Positions 1 through 8,291 of a stretch of DNA of 64,000 nucleotides are shown in pieces. A program made the translations under genes and the position numbers. The notes beneath the pieces are model-generated. The model was not told the DNA's origin and did no database searches. It saw only the letters and a list, made by a program, of their open reading frames with translations. The stretch's first letter is position 1, and each line of letters begins with the position of its first letter. Source of the DNA: Flavobacterium chilense (GTDB lineage: Bacteria; Bacteroidota; Bacteroidia; Flavobacteriales; Flavobacteriaceae); the NCBI RefSeq assembly GCF_001602525.1, contig NZ_LSYT01000007.1, positions 248,001 through 312,000 on the forward strand. Direction: 5' to 3'.

Positions 1-1
1 T

Positions 2-265
2 CCCTCTTTGCTTAAAGCCAGAAAACCTAATATTTACATTCACGAATATGCAAAAAGTATTATAGAGGCAGCAAAAACAGATGGTTTTGCAGTTTGGGAT
101 TTATATGATGAATTTGGAGGAATGGACGGAATCCGAAATCTAAAAGCAACAGGATTAATTGGTCCTGATTGGGTTCACTATTCTAAAAAAGGATACGAAA
201 AGCAAGGAAACTTGTTTATAGAGGCATTTTTAAAAGCATATGATAATTTTAAATTAAAAAATTAA
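2..265 (+). CDS. SGNH/GDSL-type hydrolase, C-terminal fragment
   Basis: The frame is open from the left edge, so only the last 87 or so residues are present and the true start lies outside the window. The fragment ends with a DWVHYS motif followed by a hydrophobic helix. This fits the terminal Asp-x-x-His block of SGNH (GDSL) esterases, which supplies the catalytic Asp and His. The next gene is an MBOAT acyltransferase only 1 bp after the stop, so the two form one unit. SGNH plus MBOAT pairs commonly O-acetylate or de-O-acetylate extracellular polysaccharide or peptidoglycan; which substrate applies here cannot be read from the sequence. The TTG at position 8 is just an internal Leu codon. 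Confidence 0.75.
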   Translation, partial: PSLLKARKPNIYIHEYAKSIIEAAKTDGFAVWDLYDEFGGMDGIRNLKATGLIGPDWVHYSKKGYEKQGNLFIEAFLKAYDNFKLKN

Positions 266-266
266 G

Positions 267-1952
267 TTGATTACAATTGATAGCATAAATAATTGGTTTG
301 TTCAAAATTTTGGTGCAGTTACATTAGAACAGGCTAAAGGGTGGTTTATATATAATCCGGACGAAAAACTATTATTTAATACCGGATTATTCTTAGGGTT
401 ATTTCTCGTTTTTTATTTTGTGTATGCCTTTTTACGCAAAACATTTTATTTAAGATTAACGTACGTTATTCTCTTCTCACTTTTCTTTTATTATAAGTCA
501 AGCGGAATCTACTTTTTACTGCTATTGCTTTCCTCTGTCGTCGATTATGGACTGAGTCAGGTAATTTACAGAGAAGCAAAAGACAGTCGAAAGAAAATTT
601 ATCTTGTAATAAGTGTAATCCTGAATCTGGGATTATTAGGTTATTTCAAATACATGAACTTTATGATTGTTACCTTCAATGATATGTTTCATGGTAATTA
701 TCAGCTTCATGATATTTTTCTTCCTGTCGGAATTTCATTTTATACCTTCCAGTCGATGAGTTATATTATTGAAATTTATCGTGAAGAAATTAAGCCAACA
801 AAAAATTACATCGAATATTTATTTTTCGTTTCATTTTTCCCGCAATTAGTTGCCGGACCAATTGTAAGAGCAAAGGATTTCCTGCCACAGATTTATCAAA
901 AACTAAATCTGACCAAGCAGGATGTAAACAATGCTTTGTTTTTAATTATAGGTGGATTAATCAAGAAAACCGTAATCTCAAATTACATTTCGATAAACTT
1001 TGTAGACCGTGTTTTTGATACACCGATGAATTACACATCGTTTGAAAACTTAATGGCGTCTTATGGATATGCTATTCAAATTTATTGCGATTTTTCCGGA
1101 TACTCAGATATGGCAATCGGAATTGCGCTATTATTAGGTTTTAAATTGCCGGCCAACTTTAGAACACCATACAAATCAACATCAATTACAGATTTCTGGA
1201 GAAGATGGCACATTTCGCTGTCCACCTGGTTAAAAGATTTCTTGTATATCTCTATTGGAGGAAACAGAGAAGGAACATTCGCAGGATTTTTATTTCCTAG
1301 TTTATTTTTCTTTGGATTGTTGCTTTGGGGAATTTCAAATATAAACGAGAGCTTTGTTCCGTTAGCAATAGCAATTGGGGCAATCGTAGTATTTTGCTTG
1401 ACATTTTTACTTTCAAAGAAAAGAAACCAGACACTGGTAACCAATTTCAATTTGTTTACCACAATGCTACTGGGAGGATTATGGCATGGAGCCGGGGCAC
1501 AATTTATTGTTTGGGGAGCATTACACGGTTTGGCATTAGCTATTCATAAAATTTTCATGGAATTTTTCCCATCCAAAAAAGAAGGTAAAAGTTCAGGTTT
1601 ACTTTGGAAATTCATATCAATCGTAATTACGTTTCATTTTGTAGTTTTCTGTTGGATCTTTTTCCGTGCCAGAGATTTTGAAACAGCCTTACAAGTGATT
1701 AATAATATAGGTCAGTTAACTTTTGAGCCAGAACATTGGCAGGCAATTGTTATAGGGTATAAAAATGTATTTTTATTAATGCTTTTTGGATACGTTTGGC
1801 ATTTCTTACCGGAAGTAATCACTTCAAAAATGAAATTTGTTTTTGATAAAACACCTTTAATAGGAAAAGCAATTATTCTGGGCTTTGTATACTGGATTGT
1901 ATATGCAACAGCAGTTGCTGGTTCGCAGCCGTTTATTTACTTCCAGTTTTAA
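267..1952 (+). CDS. MBOAT family membrane O-acyltransferase
   Basis: A 561-residue polytopic membrane protein of the MBOAT family (AlgI/DltB/PatA type). Such proteins move an acyl group, usually acetyl, across the membrane to a glycan acceptor. Family signs are the long run of membrane helices, the block GxSFYTFQSMSYIIEIYR, the segment FWRRWHISLSTWLKDFLYI, and the presumed catalytic histidine in GGLWHGAGAQF. Length is normal for the family. The only usable start is TTG at 267: the frame has a stop at 255-257 and no nearby ATG. It follows the SGNH gene by 1 bp, which suggests translational coupling. The acceptor polymer is unknown. Confidence 0.9.
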   Translation: MITIDSINNWFVQNFGAVTLEQAKGWFIYNPDEKLLFNTGLFLGLFLVFYFVYAFLRKTFYLRLTYVILFSLFFYYKSSGIYFLLLLLSSVVDYGLSQVIYREAKDSRKKIYLVISVILNLGLLGYFKYMNFMIVTFNDMFHGNYQLHDIFLPVGISFYTFQSMSYIIEIYREEIKPTKNYIEYLFFVSFFPQLVAGPIVRAKDFLPQIYQKLNLTKQDVNNALFLIIGGLIKKTVISNYISINFVDRVFDTPMNYTSFENLMASYGYAIQIYCDFSGYSDMAIGIALLLGFKLPANFRTPYKSTSITDFWRRWHISLSTWLKDFLYISIGGNREGTFAGFLFPSLFFFGLLLWGISNINESFVPLAIAIGAIVVFCLTFLLSKKRNQTLVTNFNLFTTMLLGGLWHGAGAQFIVWGALHGLALAIHKIFMEFFPSKKEGKSSGLLWKFISIVITFHFVVFCWIFFRARDFETALQVINNIGQLTFEPEHWQAIVIGYKNVFLLMLFGYVWHFLPEVITSKMKFVFDKTPLIGKAIILGFVYWIVYATAVAGSQPFIYFQF

Positions 1953-1965
1953 TTTTAAGGTTCAT

Positions 1966-2152
1966 AGCCACAAAGGCACAAAGGCGCAAAGGTTTTTATT
2001 CTTTGCGCTTTTTTTTGCTCTAACTGGATTAGACAGATTATTTATTAAGAATGAAAAAAATCAGCCTAATCTGCTAAATCTGCGAGAAACAAAACTCGGC
2101 AGTTTAGCAAGAAAAAAACAAAATAAACTTTGTGCCTTAGTGTCTTTGTGGC
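1966..2152. repeat. Intergenic element with CACAAAGG-type inverted ends
   Basis: The left end reads GCCACAAAGGCACAAAGG (from 1967) and is mirrored on the right by CTTTGTGCC (2128-2136) and CTTTGTGGC (2144-2152). Inside is a hairpin GCGCAAAG/CTTTGCGC at 1984-1991 and 2001-2008, followed by a T-run, which may terminate the MBOAT transcript. Similar nested elements occur elsewhere in the window (52467-52603 is the closest in sequence). Short open frames through it look like by-products of the repeat, not genes. Confidence 0.6.
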
Positions 2153-2172
2153 AAAATTGCGTATAAATAAAA

Positions 2173-2204
2173 ATTGCCTGAAATATCTAATTAGATTATC
2201 TTTG
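2173..2204 (+). promoter_or_regulatory. Probable ffh promoter
   Basis: A TATCTTTG box at 2197-2204 matches the Bacteroidota -7 consensus TAnnTTTG. ATTG at 2173-2176 lies 20 bases upstream and fits a -33 TTTG element. The ffh ATG is at 2227, giving a short leader. Confidence 0.55.
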
Positions 2205-2226
2205 CACTTCAAATAAAGAAAATAGT

Positions 2227-3579
2227 ATGTTTGATAATTTAAGTGATAAGTTAGATAAAGCGTTCCATATATTAAAAGGACACGGTAAAATTACAGAAGT
2301 AAACGTTGCCGATACCTTAAAAGAAGTTCGTCGTGCCTTACTTGATGCCGATGTTAACTTTAAAATTGCTAAAGATTTTACAACCAAAGTAAAAGAAAAA
2401 GCAATTGGTCAGGACGTTTTAACAACGCTTCAGCCAGGACAATTATTGGTGAAGCTGGTAAAAGATGAGCTGACAGAATTAATGGGAGGTGATGTTGCCG
2501 GAATTAACCTTTCCGGAAATCCAAGCGTTATATTAATGTCCGGACTTCAGGGTTCTGGTAAAACTACTTTCTCAGGAAAATTAGCCAACTTCTTAAAAAC
2601 GAAGAAAAATAAAAAGCCACTTCTTGTAGCGTGTGATATCTACCGTCCTGCGGCGATTAATCAGCTTCATGTTGTTGGAGATCAAATAGGTGTTGAGGTT
2701 TACTCAGAACCAGAAAATAAAAATCCTGTAGAGATTGCTCAAAACGCAATCAAACATGCAAAAGCAAACGGATTTAATGTAGTTATCGTCGATACTGCAG
2801 GTCGTTTGGCAGTAGATCAGGAAATGATGGATGAAATTGCGCGTGTTCACAAAGCAATTCAGCCTCAGGAAACATTATTCGTTGTCGATTCGATGACAGG
2901 ACAAGATGCTGTAAATACAGCAAAAGCTTTCAACGATATCTTAAACTTTGATGGAGTTATCTTAACGAAATTAGATGGTGATACACGTGGTGGAGCTGCA
3001 ATTTCGATTAAATCGGTTGTAAACAAACCAATCAAATTTGTAGGTACAGGCGAGAAGATGGAAGCAATTGATGTTTTTTATCCAGATCGTATGGCAGAGC
3101 GTATCTTAGGTATGGGAGACGTTGTGTCGCTTGTAGAAAGAGCTCAGGAACAATTTGATGAAGAAGAAGCCAGAAAACTTCAAAAGAAAATCGCTAAAAA
3201 CGAATTTGGTTTTGATGATTTCCTAACGCAGATTCAGCAAGTAAAGAAAATGGGTAATATGAAAGACCTGGTTGGAATGATACCTGGAGCTTCAAAAGCC
3301 ATGAAAGATGTAGAAATCGAAGATGATGCTTTCAAACATATCGAAGCCATCATTCATTCCATGACGCCAATCGAAAGAAGCAAACCTGCCATTATCGACG
3401 TAAAAAGAAAAGCCAGAATTGCAAAAGGTTCCGGAACCAAAGTCGAGCAGGTAAATCAGTTAATGAAGCAGTTTGACCAAATGAGCAAGATGATGAAAAT
3501 GATGCAGGGTCCGGGCGGAAAAAATCTGATGAAAATGATGGGAGGCATGAAAGGAATGCCAGGCGGAATGCCGAGATAA
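2227..3579 (+). CDS. ffh: Signal recognition particle GTPase Ffh
   Basis: This 450-residue protein is the protein subunit of the signal recognition particle, which binds signal sequences on nascent chains and docks with FtsY. The N-terminal helical bundle (about 1-90) is followed by the GTPase domain, with the P-loop GLQGSGKTT at about 106-114, DTAGR near 190 and TKLDGD near 247. A methionine-rich M domain with many Met residues ends the protein, closing in a Met/Gly-rich tail. Length is normal. It stands alone on the plus strand, with its own TAnnTTTG promoter, 130 bp before folD. Confidence 0.97.
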   Translation: MFDNLSDKLDKAFHILKGHGKITEVNVADTLKEVRRALLDADVNFKIAKDFTTKVKEKAIGQDVLTTLQPGQLLVKLVKDELTELMGGDVAGINLSGNPSVILMSGLQGSGKTTFSGKLANFLKTKKNKKPLLVACDIYRPAAINQLHVVGDQIGVEVYSEPENKNPVEIAQNAIKHAKANGFNVVIVDTAGRLAVDQEMMDEIARVHKAIQPQETLFVVDSMTGQDAVNTAKAFNDILNFDGVILTKLDGDTRGGAAISIKSVVNKPIKFVGTGEKMEAIDVFYPDRMAERILGMGDVVSLVERAQEQFDEEEARKLQKKIAKNEFGFDDFLTQIQQVKKMGNMKDLVGMIPGASKAMKDVEIEDDAFKHIEAIIHSMTPIERSKPAIIDVKRKARIAKGSGTKVEQVNQLMKQFDQMSKMMKMMQGPGGKNLMKMMGGMKGMPGGMPR

Positions 3580-3709
3580 AATAAAAGTTTAAGGTTTAAA
3601 GTTTCAAGTTATAAGCTGGAATTTTAGACCTTAAATTTTATAATTAAATTAATAAAAGAGAAGATTAGCTTCTCACTTCTAACTTAGAACATTTAACTTT
3701 TAGAAAACA

Positions 3710-4597
3710 ATGCAACTACTAGACGGTAAAAAAACATCTAACGACATTAAAAACGAAATTGCAGCCGAAGTTCAATCCATAAAAGCAGCCGGAGGAAAAG
3801 TACCTCACTTAGCAGCGGTTTTAGTGGGTAACAATGGAGCAAGTTTAACTTATGTAGGAAGTAAAGTAAAATCATGTCAGGAAATCGGATTTGATTCTAC
3901 TTTAGTAAGTCTGCCGGAAACCATTACCGAAGAGGATTTACTTGCCAAAATAAAAGAGTTAAACGAAGATGATAATCTGGACGGGTATATCGTTCAGTTG
4001 CCATTACCAAAACATATCGATGAGCAAAAAATCTTATTAGCAATCGATCCTGATAAAGATGTCGATGGTTTTCACCCAACTAACTTTGGTAGAATGGCTT
4101 TAGAAATGGAAAGTTTCATTCCTGCAACACCATTCGGAATTATGGAGCTGTTGGAGCGTTATAAAGTTGAAACTGCCGGAAAACATACCGTTGTAATTGG
4201 AAGAAGTCATATTGTAGGCCGACCAATGAGTATTTTAATGAGCCGTAAAGGAAATCCGGGAGACTCGACAGTTACCTTAACTCACAGCCGAACTAAAAAC
4301 TTAGCAGAGTTTACTAAAAATGCCGATATTATCATCACAGCTTTAGGAGTTCCGGAATTTCTAAAAGCAGATATGGTAAAAGATGGAGTAACGGTTATTG
4401 ACGTTGGAATTACACGTGTAGATGATGCATCAAACGCAAAAGGATATGTAATCAAAGGTGATGTTGATTTTGATGAGGTGAGCAAAAAAGCATCTTTTAT
4501 TACACCAGTTCCCGGTGGAGTAGGACCAATGACAATTGCAATGCTATTAAAAAATACTCTTTTAGCGCGCAAAATGAGAAGTGCAAAAAATAAATAA
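3710..4597 (+). CDS. folD: Bifunctional methylenetetrahydrofolate dehydrogenase/cyclohydrolase FolD
   Basis: This 295-residue enzyme interconverts 5,10-methylene-THF, methenyl-THF and 10-formyl-THF in one-carbon metabolism. Visible family blocks are YVGSKVKSC with the catalytic Lys, the segment VQLPLPKHI, the signature DKDVDGFHPTNFGRM, the NADP-binding segment VVIGRSHIVGRPMS, and the C-terminal PVPGGVGPMTIAML. It follows ffh on the same strand with a 130-bp AT-rich gap and ends at a clear hairpin terminator. Confidence 0.97.
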   Translation: MQLLDGKKTSNDIKNEIAAEVQSIKAAGGKVPHLAAVLVGNNGASLTYVGSKVKSCQEIGFDSTLVSLPETITEEDLLAKIKELNEDDNLDGYIVQLPLPKHIDEQKILLAIDPDKDVDGFHPTNFGRMALEMESFIPATPFGIMELLERYKVETAGKHTVVIGRSHIVGRPMSILMSRKGNPGDSTVTLTHSRTKNLAEFTKNADIIITALGVPEFLKADMVKDGVTVIDVGITRVDDASNAKGYVIKGDVDFDEVSKKASFITPVPGGVGPMTIAMLLKNTLLARKMRSAKNK

Positions 4598-4614
4598 TTT
4601 TATTTTAAAAATAC

Positions 4615-4645
4615 ATTAAAGCCTATTCGTAAGAATAGGCTTTTC
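4615..4645 (+). terminator. Rho-independent terminator of folD
   Basis: Inverted repeat AAGCCTATTC / GAATAGGCTT with a short loop, followed by TTTTCTTGTTTT, 22 bases after the folD stop. Confidence 0.85.
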
Positions 4646-4659
4646 TTGTTTTATACATT

Positions 4660-4824
4660 GGGCGTGACCTTATTTACAAAAAGGCGCTCCAATCTGGTCG
4701 TTTATTGTGCGCCTTTTTGTAAATAAGGTCGGGCTATCCAGGCTACTTCGGTAGCTTCTTCCTATCCCTCACGCAGCTTTCAGGACCTTTTGTTCTTGAG
4801 GTTTTTCAGAGTCTAATTACTCTG
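4660..4824. repeat. Highly structured three-hairpin intergenic element (REP/MITE-like)
   Basis: This gene-free stretch holds a perfect 22-bp inverted repeat (arms 4666-4687 and 4709-4730, 21-base spacer). Next comes a UUCG-tetraloop hairpin GCTAC-TTCG-GTAGC (4742-4755). An outer pair GCGTGA (4662-4667) / TCACGC (4769-4774) encloses both, so the whole can fold as a three-way junction. A further hairpin CAGAGT/ACTCTG lies at 4807-4824. The terms GGGCGTGACC, GGTCGGGCTATCC and ATCCCTCACGC resemble a repeat I recall from flavobacterial intergenic regions; that is memory, not a search. No protein is encoded. Confidence 0.7.
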
Positions 4825-4859
4825 ATTTCCAGCATCTGTAAAATAAAAGTCAATTTTTA

Positions 4860-4905
4860 TTTGTCAAGTCAAAATAAATAATAACTTTGTACTGCAAAGT
4901 ACTTT
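4860..4905 (+). promoter_or_regulatory. Promoter plus operator-like palindrome, copy 1
   Basis: TTTG at 4860-4863 and TAACTTTG at 4882-4889 are 18 bases apart, a textbook Bacteroidota promoter. Overlapping it is the inverted repeat ACTTTG-N5-CAAAGT (4884-4900), itself overlapping the palindrome AAAGTACTTT (4896-4905). The ATG of the next gene is at 4910. The same arrangement recurs at 5841-5864. Confidence 0.7.
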
Positions 4906-4909
4906 AATT

Positions 4910-5524
4910 ATGAATCAAAAGCACCAAGAAGATTTAGCACATATTCGTTCCATGATGGAGCGTTCTTCCAGATTTATATCGTTAAGCGGACTTTCAGGAG
5001 TTTTTGCGGGACTTTCGGCTCTTATTGGAGGATTATATGTTTACCAGTTGTTTAAAGCAAACGGTATGGATTATTTAAAAGATGATCACAGGTTGTATTC
5101 GGCTAATTTAGTTTCAGAATTATTTTGGATCGGTATTGTGATCATGAGTTGTGCGTTTGCATTCGGAATCTTTTTCACCATTAGAAAAAGCCGAAAATAT
5201 AATTTGCCAATCTGGACTTCGGCTACAAAAAAAATGCTGTTCAATTTAGCAGTTCCTTTAGTAACAGGAGGAATATTTTGTCTGGCTTTAATGTATCATG
5301 GTTATTTTGGTCTGGTTGCACCATCTACTTTAATATTTTACGGACTGGCCGTTATAAATGCTGAAAAATATACTTTTTCAGATATAAAATATTTAGGATT
5401 TTCGGAGCTTTTATTAGGATGTATTGCGCTCTTTTATATTGGATATGGTTTGATATTCTGGATCTTAGGATTTGGTATACTGCATATTTTATATGGATTA
5501 GTGATGTTCAAAAAATACAAATAA
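4910..5524 (+). CDS. Predicted membrane protein, function unknown
   Basis: I do not recognise a named family for this 204-residue protein. It has a short cytoplasmic-looking N-terminus (MNQKHQEDLAHIRSMMERSSR) and about six hydrophobic segments spread over residues 25-200. The only soluble stretch of note is the short loop around residues 48-62. It is 4 bp upstream of a small winged-helix regulator on the same strand, and the pair shares a promoter. The next membrane gene, further downstream, carries the same operator, so all three are probably one regulon. Such membrane protein plus small HTH pairs are common in Flavobacteriia, but no function is established that I can name. Confidence 0.8.
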   Translation: MNQKHQEDLAHIRSMMERSSRFISLSGLSGVFAGLSALIGGLYVYQLFKANGMDYLKDDHRLYSANLVSELFWIGIVIMSCAFAFGIFFTIRKSRKYNLPIWTSATKKMLFNLAVPLVTGGIFCLALMYHGYFGLVAPSTLIFYGLAVINAEKYTFSDIKYLGFSELLLGCIALFYIGYGLIFWILGFGILHILYGLVMFKKYK

Positions 5525-5528
5525 TCCA

Positions 5529-5819
5529 ATGGGAATCATTGATAAATTAAATAAAGATTTTGAAAGCCGTGTCAGATTGGGTATAATGTCCGTTCTGATG
5601 GTTAACGACTGGGTAGATTTTACCGAGATGAAAAATCTTTTAAACATCACCGATGGTAATTTAGCAAGTCATTCCTCTGCATTAGAAAAATCAGAATATA
5701 TCGAAGTTAAGAAAGAATTTGTTGGTAAAAAGCCCAAAACATCTTATCAGGTAACACCGCTTGGCCGCGCGGCGTTCAAAGAACACCTTTCTTATCTCGA
5801 AAAATTGATGAAATCCTAA
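5529..5819 (+). CDS. Winged-helix transcriptional regulator (HTH_34-like)
   Basis: A 96-residue, single-domain winged helix of the type annotated as 'winged helix DNA-binding domain' (MarR/ArsR-like fold). The recognition region is DFTEMKNLLNITDGNLASHSSALEKSEYI and the wing is KKEFVGKKPKTSYQVTPLGRAAF. No ligand domain is present. It follows the membrane protein gene by 4 bp. The palindrome ACTTTG-N5-CAAAGTACTTT occurs at the promoter of this operon and again before the next gene, so it is the obvious candidate operator, with autoregulation. That link is inference from position. Confidence 0.88.
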   Translation: MGIIDKLNKDFESRVRLGIMSVLMVNDWVDFTEMKNLLNITDGNLASHSSALEKSEYIEVKKEFVGKKPKTSYQVTPLGRAAFKEHLSYLEKLMKS

Positions 5820-5840
5820 GATCTATATTTTTTTGTCTAA

Positions 5841-5864
5841 TAACTTTGAAATACAAAGTACTTT
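5841..5864 (+). promoter_or_regulatory. Promoter plus operator-like palindrome, copy 2
   Basis: TAACTTTG (5841-5848) is followed by N5 and CAAAGTACTTT (5854-5864). Layout and bases match copy 1 at 4882-4905 except for the five spacer bases (AAATA here, TACTG there). It sits 14 bp before the ATG at 5878. No good -33 TTTG is seen. Confidence 0.65.
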
Positions 5865-5877
5865 TAATTTAATAAAA

Positions 5878-7263
5878 ATGAAAAAACATCAAATTATTTT
5901 AGCTTGTACAGTACTGTTTACAGTGCTTTTTTACAATCAGTCTCCCGGGGTTAATCTGGGTATTTTTGGCGTGATATTAACGCTGTTTGTTAGCTATTTT
6001 TTTCAGGAAAAATTTGTCGACAGATCGCATTTGGTTCTGGTAGTAACTTCTATTTTATCTTGTTTTGCTTTTGCATGGTACGGAGATGCCGCTTCGTTTT
6101 TTGCTTTAGCTTTATCAATCCTGTTTTTACAGTTTAAAACTCAGGATGGCGAACTTAAAATCATACAGGTTTTTCCGTTGATATTCTTAAACATATTTAC
6201 CTCATTTGGACGTGTTTTTATGTTGAGTCAATGGCTTCCGGAACGAAAAATCCATAATGATTTTGCAAAAAAACTGGTGGCCTTTGTCGTTATTCCGGTA
6301 TTGTTTTTAGGATTGTTTTTTATCGTTTATTCTTTTGGTAGCGATCATTTCTCATCATTATTTACAGATTATACGCTGGATATTGATATTTTCCAGCTCA
6401 TACTCATAAGCGTACTTGGATTTTATATTTCATTTAGTTTCTGGAATTACTGGGTGCCGGAAGTTTGTTACGAATTCAATCCAAAATTAAATAACGAATT
6501 CACCAATATTAGCGAAGTAAAAAGTCAAAGTACATTTTCATTTTTAGATCTTAACTTTGAAAGAAAAAGTGGAGAAATCACCTTGTTTCTGTTGAATATT
6601 ATGCTTTTGGTTTTTATTGGAACATATAATTACGAACAGTTTTTTGAAGTGATCAAAAAAACAAATTTAAGCGCAGACACACACGAACGTGTAAATGCTG
6701 TGATTTTTTCTATTCTGATGGCAGTTGGTGTAATCTTATTTTATTTTAAAGGCGGATTTAATTTTGACGAAAAATCAACAGTATTAAAAAGACTGGCTAA
6801 AATCTGGATCACCTTAAATATTGTTTTGATCGTTAGTGCTATCATCAAAAACTCAGAATATGTTTCTTTCTTTGGTTTAACCTATAAACGTTTAGGCGTG
6901 TATGCTTTTTTGATTTTGGCGATTATTGGCTTGATTTACTCTTTTCTAAAAATTACAAAGAAAAAAACAAATGCGTACTTAGTGAATCAAATGGTTTGGT
7001 ATTTCTATGGAACAGTTTTAATGTGCAGTTTTGTGAATTGGGGAAATCTGATCACAGTTTATAATATCTCTGTTAATAAAGGGGTTGAACCAAAATTCTT
7101 AAGTAGCTTAAACTTCAATGAAGACGCACGTCGAGAGTATTTTGATAAGAATAATCTATTTGGAGGGCAGGATGAAATTAATAGAAATATTTTGATTGAA
7201 AACTACCAAAATTCGACTTTTCTTTCAAAAGCTTTGTATTATGAATTTTTGAAAAGTAAATAG
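5878..7263 (+). CDS. DUF4173/DUF4153-like multi-pass membrane protein
   Basis: I chose the ATG at 5878, which starts MKKHQ. A longer frame from 5833 would run through the TAACTTTG promoter box and the operator. The product is 461 residues with roughly a dozen hydrophobic segments. The block HERVNAVIFSILMAVGVILFYF and the later YKRLGVYAFLILAIIGLIYS fit the DUF4173/DUF4153 group of membrane proteins; the exact family is not certain. The C-terminal 60 residues are hydrophilic. Function is unknown. It ends in a terminator shared with the convergent rluF-like gene. Confidence 0.8.
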   Translation: MKKHQIILACTVLFTVLFYNQSPGVNLGIFGVILTLFVSYFFQEKFVDRSHLVLVVTSILSCFAFAWYGDAASFFALALSILFLQFKTQDGELKIIQVFPLIFLNIFTSFGRVFMLSQWLPERKIHNDFAKKLVAFVVIPVLFLGLFFIVYSFGSDHFSSLFTDYTLDIDIFQLILISVLGFYISFSFWNYWVPEVCYEFNPKLNNEFTNISEVKSQSTFSFLDLNFERKSGEITLFLLNIMLLVFIGTYNYEQFFEVIKKTNLSADTHERVNAVIFSILMAVGVILFYFKGGFNFDEKSTVLKRLAKIWITLNIVLIVSAIIKNSEYVSFFGLTYKRLGVYAFLILAIIGLIYSFLKITKKKTNAYLVNQMVWYFYGTVLMCSFVNWGNLITVYNISVNKGVEPKFLSSLNFNEDARREYFDKNNLFGGQDEINRNILIENYQNSTFLSKALYYEFLKSK

Positions 7264-7272
7264 GAACACAAG

Positions 7273-7308
7273 AAAAAATCCCATCTGTACAAACAGATGG
7301 GATTCTTT
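7273..7308. terminator. Bidirectional terminator
   Basis: A 12-bp perfect stem, AATCCCATCTGT / ACAGATGGGATT, with loop ACAA (7277-7304). A-rich sequence flanks one side and T-rich the other, so it can stop transcripts from both convergent genes. Confidence 0.9.
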
Positions 7309-7311
7309 ATA

Positions 7312-8136
7312 TTAATAATCACCTTTTTTCTTAAATCTGGGATCGTGTTTGGAAATAAAAGTTGTTCTTCTGTTTGAAGGTTTATTTGGAGTTTCAACTT
7401 TTGGTAAACTCGCTTCTTCTGTTTTGCTTGAAGGTTCAATCAATTCGTTTAATTCTTTGATCTCATCATCAGTTAAATCGCGGTAACGACCAACCGGAAC
7501 ATCCAAAGAAATATTAATGATCCTAATACGTTTCAATGCCGTTACATCATAACCTAAGTATTCGGTCATTCTACGGATCTGACGGTTTAAACCCTGCGTT
7601 AAAATAATCTTGAAAGTGTATTTACTAATTTGCTCTACTTTGCATTTTCGGGTAACCGTATCCAAAATCGGAACACCATTTCCCATTCGTTGTATAAAGC
7701 GATCTGTAATAGGTTTGTTTACCGTAACCGTATATTCTTTTTCGTGATTGTTTCTGGCACGTAAAATCTTATTTACAATGTCACCATCATTTGTCATAAA
7801 AATTAATCCTTCACTCGCTTTATCCAGTCTTCCAATAGGGAAAATACGTTTAGGGTAATTAATATAATCTACAATATTGTTTCGTACTTCAAGATTAGTT
7901 GTACATTCAATTCCAACAGGTTTATTGAATGCCAGATACACCATTTTTTCGTGCTTTTCCACGATTAACTTTCCATCTATGCGCACTTCATCATCTGGTG
8001 AAACTTTAGTTCCCATTTCCGGCACAGCACCATTTATTGTTACGCGTCCTTCTTCAATCAATTTATCGGCTTCACGACGAGAACAATAGCCCGTTTCTCC
8101 AATAAATTTATTCAGACGTTTTAAATTATCTTCCAT
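7312..8136 (-). CDS. rluF: RluF-type 23S rRNA pseudouridine synthase
   Basis: This 274-residue protein has an N-terminal S4 RNA-binding domain (about 7-60, RLNKFIGETGYCSRREADK) and an RsuA/RluB/E/F catalytic domain. The catalytic Asp is D105 in GRLDKASEGL. RluF-like blocks include NHEKEYTVTVNKP and GLNRQIRRMTEYLGY. The family converts U2604 of 23S rRNA (and in some cases a tRNA uridine) to pseudouridine. The last 45 residues are a charged tail ending in KHDPRFKKKGDY. A TAnnTTTG box lies only 4 bases before the ATG, so the mRNA may be leaderless. Confidence 0.92.
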   Translation of the reverse strand: MEDNLKRLNKFIGETGYCSRREADKLIEEGRVTINGAVPEMGTKVSPDDEVRIDGKLIVEKHEKMVYLAFNKPVGIECTTNLEVRNNIVDYINYPKRIFPIGRLDKASEGLIFMTNDGDIVNKILRARNNHEKEYTVTVNKPITDRFIQRMGNGVPILDTVTRKCKVEQISKYTFKIILTQGLNRQIRRMTEYLGYDVTALKRIRIINISLDVPVGRYRDLTDDEIKELNELIEPSSKTEEASLPKVETPNKPSNRRTTFISKHDPRFKKKGDY

Positions 8137-8140
8137 AGTG

Positions 8141-8148
8141 CAAAAGTA
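8141..8148 (-). promoter_or_regulatory. -7 box immediately before rluF
   Basis: Read on the minus strand this is TACTTTTG (TAnnTTTG). Only four bases separate it from the start codon at 8136, so transcription would begin at or almost at the ATG. Confidence 0.45.
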
Positions 8149-8291
8149 GGCAAAATTTAGATTTGTTAGATCTTTAGATTGTTAGACTTCTTAGATTTTT
8201 GGAAAACTAAAAAAATTAGAACCTTATCAACTCAGAGCGTCAGAACCTCAAAAATAACCTTTGTGCCTTTGAGTCTCTGCAACTTTGAACC

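Noticed and set aside
1885..2166. Open frame of 93 codons in the gap after the MBOAT gene
   Set aside because: It lies mostly within the CACAAAGG repeat element, overlaps the MBOAT end, and its protein has no family-like features.
4660..4824. CRISPR array or attC site
   Set aside because: The repeats are inverted, not direct and evenly spaced. No cas or integron integrase gene is present.
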